DNA of 64,000 nucleotides from Paenibacillus glycanilyticus. GTDB taxonomy: Bacteria; Bacillota; Bacilli; Paenibacillales; Paenibacillaceae. Both the position numbers and the translations under genes were made by a program. The notes below the pieces were generated by a model. It did no database searches and was not told where the DNA came from. It worked only from the letters and a program-made list of their open reading frames with translations. Below are positions 7,508-14,438 of this stretch, one piece after another; the first letter of the stretch is position 1, and the number at the start of each line of letters is the position of its first letter. The stretch covers positions 372,001 through 436,000 of the forward strand of contig NZ_JAMBNP010000003.1 of assembly GCF_023715145.1 (NCBI RefSeq), read 5' to 3'.

Positions 7508-8566
7508 TTACTTAACGCCGCCAATTGGGGCAGGCGTCCCTTCGCCAAGCAGGCTGCTGCGCCAAAGCGCATAACGCTCCCAAGCAGCGCCGCTGTCGAG
7601 CAGCGCTTTGCACTGGTATAACGCTTCTTCGACGGACTCTGCGCGGTCTGCCAGACGGAGCCGGACGGCGGCATTCAGCAGCACCTGGTTCACGTAGCCG
7701 ATGTGGGCTTTGCCTTGCAGGACGGCTTCAACAGTCTCGATCTGTTCTTCGGCGCTCCATTCGGTTTTCTCCGGGAGCGTAGCCTCCATGCCGAATTCTT
7801 CCGGATTAATGACATGCAGCCGTGCTTCGCCGTTCTCCACGATATAGGTGCGGGTAGGGCGTTCGATGAATAGATCCTCGGAGCCCTCCGCCCCTTGCAC
7901 GATAAGAGCGCGGTGATATTTCAAATCGGTGAGCAGCTTGCTCATCCGGTCGAATACGGTATTGTGGAAGACGCCAAAGACAAGATACGGCGAATGGGAG
8001 AAATCAATCAGCTTCTCCGCCGTGTTGAGCACCGTGCGCATGCCAAGCTCTTCCCGGATGCCGCGAAGCTCTTTGAGCGGCGGGCACCATTCCTCCGTGT
8101 CAACGAACAGCACGCCGGCAGCTTTGGCCGCCTGCACAACACGGTCGCGCTGCAGCTGCTCCTTGCCGATTCCAAGCTCGGCGAGCATATCAATCAGCGT
8201 AACGCCCCATTTCGGCGGCAGCGCTTTTGCGCCGTGCAGCGTAACGGGAAGTCCCGCTGACGCGAGCACAAAGGCTGTGGCGAACGAAGCGAAGAACGTT
8301 TTGACGCGTCCGTCGTAAGGTCCCGCACAGTCCAGTCCTTCCTGGATGGGAGCGCGGTAAGCAGAATCGCGGCAGACGTTCACGAATGCTTCCAGCTCCT
8401 CCACGCTTTCCATCTTAATGCGTTCGGCAATAAAAAATGCGCCAATCTGGGCAGGGGTTGCTTTCCGGTTCATGATCCAGTCGGCCGCTACCAGCGCCTC
8501 TTCAGAGGTGAGATCTCTAGCGCCTCTTTTTCCGCGGCCGACTTCTTTTAATAGGTTAGTAAACAT
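7508..8566 (-). CDS. TrpD2/YbiB-like anthranilate phosphoribosyltransferase homologue
   Basis: A 352-residue protein with the fold of anthranilate phosphoribosyltransferase: an all-helical N-terminal domain and a TVTLHGAKALPPKWG-like phosphoribosyl region. The GTGGDG loop that binds PRPP in true TrpD is replaced by CAGPYDGR, and no KHGNR-type motif is seen. It therefore more likely belongs to the TrpD2/YbiB group than to tryptophan synthesis. It is co-transcribed behind the ANTAR gene (13-nt gap), divergent from nirB. Start ATG 8566 follows AAAGGGG at 8-nt spacing. Confidence 0.8.
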   Translation of the reverse strand: MFTNLLKEVGRGKRGARDLTSEEALVAADWIMNRKATPAQIGAFFIAERIKMESVEELEAFVNVCRDSAYRAPIQEGLDCAGPYDGRVKTFFASFATAFVLASAGLPVTLHGAKALPPKWGVTLIDMLAELGIGKEQLQRDRVVQAAKAAGVLFVDTEEWCPPLKELRGIREELGMRTVLNTAEKLIDFSHSPYLVFGVFHNTVFDRMSKLLTDLKYHRALIVQGAEGSEDLFIERPTRTYIVENGEARLHVINPEEFGMEATLPEKTEWSAEEQIETVEAVLQGKAHIGYVNQVLLNAAVRLRLADRAESVEEALYQCKALLDSGAAWERYALWRSSLLGEGTPAPIGGVK

Positions 8567-8579
8567 TGTCAGCACCCCT

Positions 8580-9161
8580 TTATTTCTGCTCTTGCAGCAG
8601 CTGATAGACTTTCACGATGGATGTAGCCACATCCACGATCCGCTTACGCTCGTTCATCGCCTGCTTGCGCAGCAAGTCATAAGCTTCGGCCTCGGACACC
8701 TGCTTTATTTTACATAAGATACCCTTCGCCATGTCAATCCACTTCCGCTCCTCAAGACGCGCTTCCAGCTGCTTGCGCTCATTCAGCCACTGCTGCCGCT
8801 CGAAGCAGGCCTTCGAACTGAAATGAAGGGCCCAATGCAGCTCCTGCTCGCTCATCGAGGGCGTCAAAATGCCGTCTATCGGCAGATCATCCTCGCAAAA
8901 GGCGGCTGACATCGTTGCCGTGTCGCTACTGCACCACCAAAGCATCGGCAGCCTCTTGCGCTGAAGCAGCCGGTTCCCCCAAGCCTTCACATCGCCAAGC
9001 GCCAGGTGGAGCACTGCGGCATCGGCTTTTGGCAGATGATTCTTGGCGGTTTCTTCCGAGCTTGCATACAATACGGAGTATCCGTATGTCTCCAGCATTT
9101 GCTCGAGCGGCTGCGCTTCGGCTTTCCCACCGGGATTGTCGATAACTAACAGAGAGCGCAT
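8580..9161 (-). CDS. ANTAR-domain antitermination regulator (NasT-like)
   Basis: A 193-residue protein. Residues 1-115 resemble a response-regulator receiver, but the position expected for the phospho-accepting Asp lies in DAAVLHLAL and lacks it. Residues ~130-190 form a coiled coil plus ANTAR domain (RKWIDMAKGILCKIKQVSEAEAY, LLRKQAMNERKRI). ANTAR proteins bind paired hexaloop hairpins in nascent RNA and prevent termination. Exactly such a site lies in the divergent nirB leader at 9325-9371. The start at 9161 follows GAGGAGGATGTC. Loss of the Asp argues for control other than canonical phosphorylation. Confidence 0.88.
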   Translation of the reverse strand: MRSLLVIDNPGGKAEAQPLEQMLETYGYSVLYASSEETAKNHLPKADAAVLHLALGDVKAWGNRLLQRKRLPMLWWCSSDTATMSAAFCEDDLPIDGILTPSMSEQELHWALHFSSKACFERQQWLNERKQLEARLEERKWIDMAKGILCKIKQVSEAEAYDLLRKQAMNERKRIVDVATSIVKVYQLLQEQK

Positions 9162-9269
9162 GACATCCTCCTCTTCCCCTACGAACGAAATATCATTTGT
9201 CATTATATATAACATAGAAAGTGTAAAACTGTCGATACGCACAAATGTTCATTTTTAATGTTAAGTATG

Positions 9270-9298
9270 TTGACATGATGTTCATGCCATTGTATAGT
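9270..9298 (+). promoter_or_regulatory. Sigma-A promoter of the nir operon
   Basis: TTGACA (9270-9275), 17-nt spacer, TATAGT (9293-9298). Transcription would start near 9305, just upstream of the ANTAR target hairpins. Confidence 0.8.
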
Positions 9299-9324
9299 TA
9301 CGTTACAACTTTAAAACTCATTCA

Positions 9325-9371
9325 TGAATACAATGGCGTATTCACCTGAAGCGGCAATGAAGCCTGTCTTC
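9325..9371 (+). promoter_or_regulatory. ANTAR dual-hexaloop antiterminator RNA
   Basis: P1 is TGAATAC-AATGGC-GTATTCA (9325-9344), a 7-bp stem with a six-base loop having A1 and G4. P2 is GAAG-c-GGC-AATGAA-GCC-tgt-CTTC (9348-9371), again a hexaloop with A1 and G4 (9356, 9359). These are the defining features of ANTAR-bound leaders. P2 shares bases 9360-9371 with the terminator, so the two are mutually exclusive. Confidence 0.85.
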
Positions 9372-9425
9372 GTCTTATGCGAGAGCGCACCCGTGCGTCC
9401 TCGCAGACGGAGCAGGCTTTTTCTA
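9360..9425 (+). terminator. Leader terminator of the nir operon
   Basis: AAGCCTG (9360-9366) pairs with CAGGCTT (9413-9419). Further interior pairing (CGTC/GACG, TGCGA/TCGCA, GCAC/GTGC) and a trailing T-run complete it. It lies 46 nt before nirB inside the transcribed leader, so it must be bypassed for expression. Confidence 0.88.
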
Positions 9426-9471
9426 TTTTCATAAGGATTAAGAGCTAGAGAGAGTGGAGAGGAGAATGACA

Positions 9472-11913
9472 ATGGCGGATCGGAAGAAATTGGTGCTGGT
9501 TGGTAACGGAATGGCGGGGGTGCGCGCAATCGAGCATCTGATCAAGCTTGCTCCGGATGCATACAGCATTACCATATTTGGGGCGGAGCCGCATCCGAAC
9601 TATAACCGGATTATGTTGTCCTCGGTGCTTGCGGGCGGAACCGACATTAACGATATCATCATTAACGACTGGGACTGGTATGCGGACAATCATATCCAGC
9701 TGCATGCCGGACATACGGTAACGAAGGTCGATACGAAAAAGAAGAAAGTGTACTCCCAGCAAGGGATTGAAGTGGATTACGATGTGCTGGTCATTGCGAC
9801 GGGCTCAAATCCGTTTATGCTGCCTCTGCCTGGCGCGAATAAAGAGGGAGTTATCGGCTTCCGGGATATCCGCGACACGGAGATCATGCAGGAAACCTCC
9901 CAGAAGTATAAGAAAGCGGCCGTAATCGGTGGAGGCCTGCTTGGACTTGAGGCAGCGCGTGGCTTGCTTAATTTGGGGATGGACGTATCCGTTGTTCACA
10001 TTAACGGCATTCTGATGAACCGCGAGCTGGATGAACCGGCCGCGCATATGCTGCAGCGCGAGCTTGAAGCGCAGGGGATGAAGTTCCTGCTGAAGAAGCA
10101 GTCGGCTTCCATCACGGGCAGACGCCGCGTGAAAGCTTTGCAATTCGCGGACGGCAGCGAGGTTGAAGCAGATCTTGTTGTTATGGCGGTGGGGATCCGC
10201 CCGAACATTGAATTAGCGAAGGCTTCCGGCATTGAGGTCAACCGCGGAATCATCGTGGATGACTTCATGCGGACGAATATTCCGGATGTTTACGCGGTGG
10301 GCGAATGCGCCGAGCACCGGGGAATTGCATACGGTCTGGTTGCTCCGCTGTACGAGCAAGGCGCGGTGCTGGCGAAGCTTCTGGCCGGCGTTGAAACAGC
10401 GGGCTATGAAGGGTCGGTTACTTCCACCAAGCTGAAGGTATCCGGCGTAGACGTATTCTCGGCAGGCCAGTTTAACGAAGGGCCGGGCACTAGAGCTTTG
10501 CGCATTCAGGATGATGTGGCCGGCACGTATAAGAAAATTGTCATCAAGAATGGCAAGCTGGTAGGGGCCGTGCTGTTTGGCGATACGTCGGACGGACCGG
10601 AGCTGTTCGCTCTGATGAAGAAGGGCGAATCGGTTGAGGGCAGAGAGAAGGAGCTGCTGATCGGCTTCTCGCCTGCGTCAGGAGGCGGAGCTTCTTCTGC
10701 GTCAGACCGGCTGGCATCCATGGCGGATGATGAAATAGTCTGCGGCTGTAACGGTGTATCGAAAGGCGATATCGCCGATGCCGTATTGAATAAAGGCTGC
10801 AACACCTTGGCGGGCATTAAAGCCTGCACGAAGGCTTCCGCTTCCTGCGGCGGCTGCAAGCCTCAAGTTGAAGGCTTGCTGAAGCTGTACGCCGGCGACG
10901 CGGCAGGCGTGCCGGTGAAGGAAGGCATCTGCGGCTGTACCGAGCATTCACGCGACGAGATTGTCGCGGCCATTAAAGAAATGCGTCTCATGACGGTTAA
11001 GGAAGTCATGAACGTGATGCAGTGGAAGAACGAAGAGGGCTGCACGAAATGCCGCCCGTCCCTGAACTACTATCTCGGCATGCTGTGGCCGGCGGAGTAC
11101 GAGGATCAGAAGGAATCGCGCTTCACGAACGAGCGTTACCACGCCAACATTCAGAAGGATGGCACGTATTCGGTCGTTCCTCGTGTCTACGGCGGCGTAA
11201 CCACGCCGGCCGACCTGATCAAAATCGCTACCGTTGCAGAGAAATACGAGGTTCCGATGGTGAAATTCACGGGCGGTCAACGGCTTGACCTGCTGGGCGT
11301 GAAGAAAGAGGATCTGCCGAAGATTTGGGAGGAGCTTGATATGCCTTCCGGTCATGCTTACGGCAAGACGCTCCGTACCGTCAAAACCTGCGTGGGCAAC
11401 ACCTTCTGCCGATTTGGCACCCAGGACTCCATTGGCATGGGGATTCGGATGGAGAAGGCTTACGAGCGCATGACAGCACCGGCGAAAGTAAAGCTTGCCG
11501 TATCCGGCTGTCCGCGCAACTGCGCGGAAGCCACGATCAAGGATCTTGGCATCGTGGCAATCGATGGCGCATGGGAGCTTCATGTAGGCGGCAACGGCGG
11601 TATACACGTACGCGCCACCGAGCTGCTCTGCGTTGTGAAGACGGAAGATGAAGTAATGGAATGGTCTTCGGCCTACCTGCAATATTACCGCGAGAATGCG
11701 GTATGGAACGAGCGTACCGCCCAATGGATTGAACGCGTTGGTCTGGATCATGTCAAGAAGGCTCTCGAGAAGCGCGAGGATCGTCTCGCTTTGGTGGAGC
11801 GTCTTGAGAATACGCTCAGCTATACAACGGACCCATGGAAAGAAATCGTAGAGAACAAAGAGCTGCGCAAAAACTTCGAGCAATTATCCACTCCGCAGCC
11901 AGTGCAAGGATAG
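9472..11913 (+). CDS. nirB: Assimilatory nitrite reductase [NAD(P)H] large subunit
   Basis: An 813-residue NirB. It has an N-terminal FAD/NAD(P)H oxidoreductase (VLVGNGMAGVRAIEHL near residue 10), then two BFD-like [2Fe-2S] domains with Cys clusters from ~423 (CGCNGVSKGD) and ~486 (CGCTEHSRDE). The C-terminal nitrite/sulfite reductase half carries CVGNTFC (~639) and SGCPRNC (~679), which ligate the 4Fe-4S and siroheme. It reduces nitrite to ammonium. ATG 9472 is preferred to 9466 because AGGAG then lies 7 nt upstream. Expression is gated by the ANTAR leader. Confidence 0.95.
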   Translation: MADRKKLVLVGNGMAGVRAIEHLIKLAPDAYSITIFGAEPHPNYNRIMLSSVLAGGTDINDIIINDWDWYADNHIQLHAGHTVTKVDTKKKKVYSQQGIEVDYDVLVIATGSNPFMLPLPGANKEGVIGFRDIRDTEIMQETSQKYKKAAVIGGGLLGLEAARGLLNLGMDVSVVHINGILMNRELDEPAAHMLQRELEAQGMKFLLKKQSASITGRRRVKALQFADGSEVEADLVVMAVGIRPNIELAKASGIEVNRGIIVDDFMRTNIPDVYAVGECAEHRGIAYGLVAPLYEQGAVLAKLLAGVETAGYEGSVTSTKLKVSGVDVFSAGQFNEGPGTRALRIQDDVAGTYKKIVIKNGKLVGAVLFGDTSDGPELFALMKKGESVEGREKELLIGFSPASGGGASSASDRLASMADDEIVCGCNGVSKGDIADAVLNKGCNTLAGIKACTKASASCGGCKPQVEGLLKLYAGDAAGVPVKEGICGCTEHSRDEIVAAIKEMRLMTVKEVMNVMQWKNEEGCTKCRPSLNYYLGMLWPAEYEDQKESRFTNERYHANIQKDGTYSVVPRVYGGVTTPADLIKIATVAEKYEVPMVKFTGGQRLDLLGVKKEDLPKIWEELDMPSGHAYGKTLRTVKTCVGNTFCRFGTQDSIGMGIRMEKAYERMTAPAKVKLAVSGCPRNCAEATIKDLGIVAIDGAWELHVGGNGGIHVRATELLCVVKTEDEVMEWSSAYLQYYRENAVWNERTAQWIERVGLDHVKKALEKREDRLALVERLENTLSYTTDPWKEIVENKELRKNFEQLSTPQPVQG

Positions 11914-11925
11914 GGGGACTTCTAT

Positions 11926-12240
11926 ATGGTGACAAAGGTGCTTGTAGCAAAAATATCGGATATCGACGTATTGGGCTCTCGTACGGTGCAGATCGACAAC
12001 ACGGACATAGCCATTTTCCGACTGACGGACGGCAGCGTGAAAGCAGTCGAGAACAAATGCCCGCATAAGGGCGGCAGGCTGTCGGAGGGGATGGTGTGCG
12101 GCACGGCCGTGCACTGCCCGCTGCATGACTGGAGGATCGATCTGAAGAGCGGACGGGTGCATGAGCCGGATGACGGTTGTATCAAGACATTCGAGACGGA
12201 GATTGACCCTGGCAGCGGCAACATCTATATCACCTTATAG
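11926..12240 (+). CDS. nirD: Nitrite reductase small subunit, Rieske-type
   Basis: A 104-residue Rieske protein with both cluster-binding loops: CPHKGGRLS (Cys-x-His) and CPLHDWRIDL (Cys-x2-His). It partners NirB in the NAD(P)H-dependent nitrite reductase. It lies 12 nt after nirB with its own GGGGAC site, in the same operon. Confidence 0.94.
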   Translation: MVTKVLVAKISDIDVLGSRTVQIDNTDIAIFRLTDGSVKAVENKCPHKGGRLSEGMVCGTAVHCPLHDWRIDLKSGRVHEPDDGCIKTFETEIDPGSGNIYITL

Positions 12241-12266
12241 AGAAAAATAGGGACGCCAAAGCGGAC

Positions 12267-12335
12267 GCTTTCGAAGCATGAATCATCACGATAGCCCGTA
12301 CCCGGGCTATAATGGTGATCATTCATTTTAGGAGG
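12267..12335 (+). promoter_or_regulatory. Leader element locus 5, between nirD and nirC
   Basis: GCTTTCGAAGCATGAAT opens the element. ATGAATCATCAC (12278-12289) pairs with GTGATCATTCAT (12315-12326) except for one C-C mismatch. The stem encloses ATAGCCCG-TACC-CGGGCTAT (12291-12310). TTTTAGGAGG follows directly and serves nirC. The outer stem, including its mismatch, nearly matches locus 4 at 38.4 kb. The element lies inside an operon, so it probably acts at RNA level on nirC alone. Confidence 0.8.
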
Positions 12336-12342
12336 AATGAAA

Positions 12343-13206
12343 ATGGACTATGTGAAACCGGCTGAAGTACTGGAATCGATGGTAGAAGCGGGCACGGCCA
12401 AGGCGGAGATGAGCGCCTCGCAAATGCTGCTCAGGGGATTTCTCGGCGGAGGGATACTGGCCTTTGCAACAACGCTTGCCTATACGGCCACAACTCAGAC
12501 CTCAATCGGCCTTGCCGGAGCGATCATTTTCCCGATTGGCTTCGTCATCATCGTCCTTCTTGGACTTGAGCTTGTGACCGGCAGCTTCGCTCTCATTCCT
12601 CTTTCGGTATTTGAACGGAAAACAACCCTGTCCCGCATGCTGGCCAATTACGGGCTGGTGATTATCGGCCATTTGATCGGCTGCGCGGCGTATGCGGCTT
12701 TATACGGCATGGCCGTCACGAAGATGGGCACGGATATGGCGAATCCGCTCGCCCAAATGCTCATTCAAGTGAGCGAGACCAAGACGCTGGGCTATCATAA
12801 ATTAGGCTTTGACGGCATCATTCTCGTCTTTATCAAGGCGATTCTGTGCAACTGGATGGTGACGCTCGGCGTAGTCATGGCGATGACCTCTAAATCTACT
12901 TTGGGCAAAATCGTGGCGATGTGGCTGCCGATCCTGATGTTCTTTGAACAAGGCTTCGAGCACGCCGTCGTAAATATGTTCGTCATTCCGGCGGGGATGA
13001 TGCTTGGGGCGGATGTAACCATAGCCGACTGGTGGCTGTGGAATCAGATCCCGGTGCTGCTGGGCAACTTTGTAGGCGGTGCGCTGTTTACCGGCTTTAT
13101 GTTCTACTGGTCGCATAACAAGAAGGCGAAGGATTCCGAGAGCTCGAAGCGGCAAGCGGGCCTACCAACCAAACCGGCACTGGCTGCCGAGAAAAGCGGT
13201 CTGTAA
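12343..13206 (+). CDS. nirC: Formate/nitrite transporter family protein
   Basis: A 287-residue FNT channel with six transmembrane helices (first ~30-55, last ~235-260). Typical features include GLELVTGSFALIP, LCNWMVTLGV and FEHAVVNMF. Beside nirBD it most likely carries nitrite. ATG 12343 gives 7-nt spacing from AGGAGG; ATG 12337 would sit right against it. The C-terminal tail is basic. Confidence 0.92.
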   Translation: MDYVKPAEVLESMVEAGTAKAEMSASQMLLRGFLGGGILAFATTLAYTATTQTSIGLAGAIIFPIGFVIIVLLGLELVTGSFALIPLSVFERKTTLSRMLANYGLVIIGHLIGCAAYAALYGMAVTKMGTDMANPLAQMLIQVSETKTLGYHKLGFDGIILVFIKAILCNWMVTLGVVMAMTSKSTLGKIVAMWLPILMFFEQGFEHAVVNMFVIPAGMMLGADVTIADWWLWNQIPVLLGNFVGGALFTGFMFYWSHNKKAKDSESSKRQAGLPTKPALAAEKSGL

Positions 13207-13979
13207 TGCGGGCGGCGGCAGGCAAGGTCTATATAGTCGGAGCGGGTCCGGGAGATCCGGAGCTGATCTCGGTGAAAGCGATGCGCCGCATCGGGCTGGC
13301 GGATGTGATCCTGTACGACCGCCTTGTGAATGAGGAGCTGCTTGCTTATGCGCGGCCCGGCGTTGAGCTTGTCTATTGCGGTAAAGCGCCAAATGCGCAT
13401 GCGATGCCGCAGGAGAGAATCAACGCGGCGCTGGTGGCTTATGCGAAGGAAGGGAAGACGGTCGTCCGCCTGAAGGGGGGCGACCCCTTCGTCTTCGGGC
13501 GCGGCGGCGAGGAAGCGCTGGAGCTGGCGGAGCACGGCATCGAATGGGAGATTGTGCCTGGCATTACTTCGGCGATTGGCGCGGCGGCATCGGCGGCAAT
13601 TCCGCTGACGCACCGCGGGAAAGCGGCATCCTTCGCTTGCGTGACGGGCAACCGCTGTCACGGCGATCAGGAGCCGGTGCGCTGGGATTTGCTCGCCCAT
13701 AGCGTGGATACGCTGGCGATTTATATGGGCGTCAGCCAGCTTGCGGCGATCCGCGAGGAGCTGCTGAAGCATGGCAAGGCGGCCTCTACGCCGGTTGCTA
13801 TCATCGAGCGGGGCACCACTAGCCGGCAGCGCGTCATTACCGGTACGCTTGCCGATATTCATAAGCTCGCTACCTCGTTTAAGGTGATTAACCCTGCGCT
13901 TATCATTGTCGGTGAAGTTGTTAGGGTGAGGGAGCAGCTTCTGCTGGCGGAGCGGCAGGCAGAGGCCTGGGTCATGTGA
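13206..13979 (+). CDS. cobA: Uroporphyrinogen-III C-methyltransferase (siroheme synthesis)
   Basis: A 257-residue SUMT. It carries the nucleotide-binding signature VGAGPGDPELISVKAMR near residue 10, the VRLKGGDPFVFGRG motif near 90, and the PGITSAIGAAA motif near 118. It methylates uroporphyrinogen III twice to precorrin-2, the first step to the siroheme used by NirB. Its ATG overlaps the nirC stop (TAATG), so translation is coupled. The segment 13980-14087 behind it holds short inverted repeats (TCGGT/ACCGA) but no T-run terminator. Confidence 0.94.
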   Translation: MRAAAGKVYIVGAGPGDPELISVKAMRRIGLADVILYDRLVNEELLAYARPGVELVYCGKAPNAHAMPQERINAALVAYAKEGKTVVRLKGGDPFVFGRGGEEALELAEHGIEWEIVPGITSAIGAAASAAIPLTHRGKAASFACVTGNRCHGDQEPVRWDLLAHSVDTLAIYMGVSQLAAIREELLKHGKAASTPVAIIERGTTSRQRVITGTLADIHKLATSFKVINPALIIVGEVVRVREQLLLAERQAEAWVM

Positions 13980-14087
13980 GGCATTCCTATCGGGCCAATC
14001 GCCCAAATAGCAACTCGGTTATCGAATGCTCCGGCACCGATAAAGTCTATTGCGGCAAAAATAGGCGGAGTTTTACAAAATTACGGA

Positions 14088-14116
14088 TTGACAGTTATTT
14101 CATCGGATGGTAAAGT
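14088..14116 (+). promoter_or_regulatory. Sigma-A promoter of leader ORF and ABC exporter
   Basis: TTGACA (14088-14093), 17-nt spacer, TAAAGT (14111-14116), placed 38 nt before the 28-aa ORF. Confidence 0.7.
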
Positions 14117-14154
14117 GACAAATATATTTCACAAATCGAAAGGAGGATTACGGC

Positions 14155-14241
14155 ATGAACCCAATTGTAGGCGTTTCTCAACATGTAGGATTTAACAATG
14201 TGCATACTAAATTTATGAACGTAATCCATCCGCGCGTCTAA
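14155..14241 (+). CDS. 28-aa leader peptide ahead of ABC exporter
   Basis: An ORF beginning MNPIVGVSQHVGFNN and ending NVIHPRV. It has a very strong AAAGGAGG ribosome binding site, its own promoter and a terminator 33 nt after the stop. The position matches bmrB, the leader ORF whose translation controls bmrCD in B. subtilis by transcription attenuation under ribosome-targeting antibiotics. The sequence is not recognised as a BmrB homologue. An exported peptide is a less likely alternative because there is no signal sequence. Confidence 0.7.
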   Translation: MNPIVGVSQHVGFNNVHTKFMNVIHPRV

Positions 14242-14244
14242 TCT

Positions 14245-14278
14245 CTTTGATCTTTAGGGGTATCCCATTAAATCAAAG
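14245..14278 (+). promoter_or_regulatory. Ribosome-sensitive hairpin before terminator 1
   Basis: CTTTGAT (14245-14251) pairs with ATCAAAG (14272-14278), with an inner GGG/CCC. It begins 4 nt after the leader stop and overlaps the base of the next terminator, so a ribosome held at the end of the leader ORF would block it. Confidence 0.5.
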
Positions 14279-14315
14279 GCGCATGGTTACGTAACCGTAA
14301 CCGTGCGCCTTTTTT
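14275..14315 (+). terminator. Leader terminator 1 of ABC exporter operon
   Basis: GGCGCATGGTTAC (14278-14290) pairs with GTAACCGTGCGCC (14297-14309), 13 bp including one G-T, followed by six T residues. Confidence 0.88.
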
Positions 14316-14352
14316 GATCACAGCGGGCCTTCTTGTGCCTGCCTGTCGTCTG

Positions 14353-14392
14353 AAAGAAGCGTATCGTACACTTACGGTGCGCTTCTTTTTTT
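14353..14392 (+). terminator. Leader terminator 2 of ABC exporter operon
   Basis: AAAGAAGCG (14353-14361) pairs with CGCTTCTTT (14380-14388), with a T-run to 14392. CTTCTT at 14329-14334 can pair instead with AAGAAG at 14354-14359, giving an alternative antiterminator. It ends 46 nt before the exporter gene. Confidence 0.8.
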
Positions 14393-14438
14393 GTGGGACT
14401 GAGGCATGGATGGAAACGGGAGGTGTCTAGCTAGAGCT

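Noticed and set aside
10948..11883. 311-codon minus-strand frame
   Set aside because: Antisense of nirB, which carries complete cofactor motifs.
12308..12313. TATAAT inside the nirC leader element as a promoter
   Set aside because: No -35 at suitable distance; the bases are explained by the inner hairpin strand CGGGCTAT.
14155..14241. 28-aa ORF as an exported quorum peptide
   Set aside because: No signal sequence or processing motif; terminators and the exporter downstream fit a regulatory leader better.
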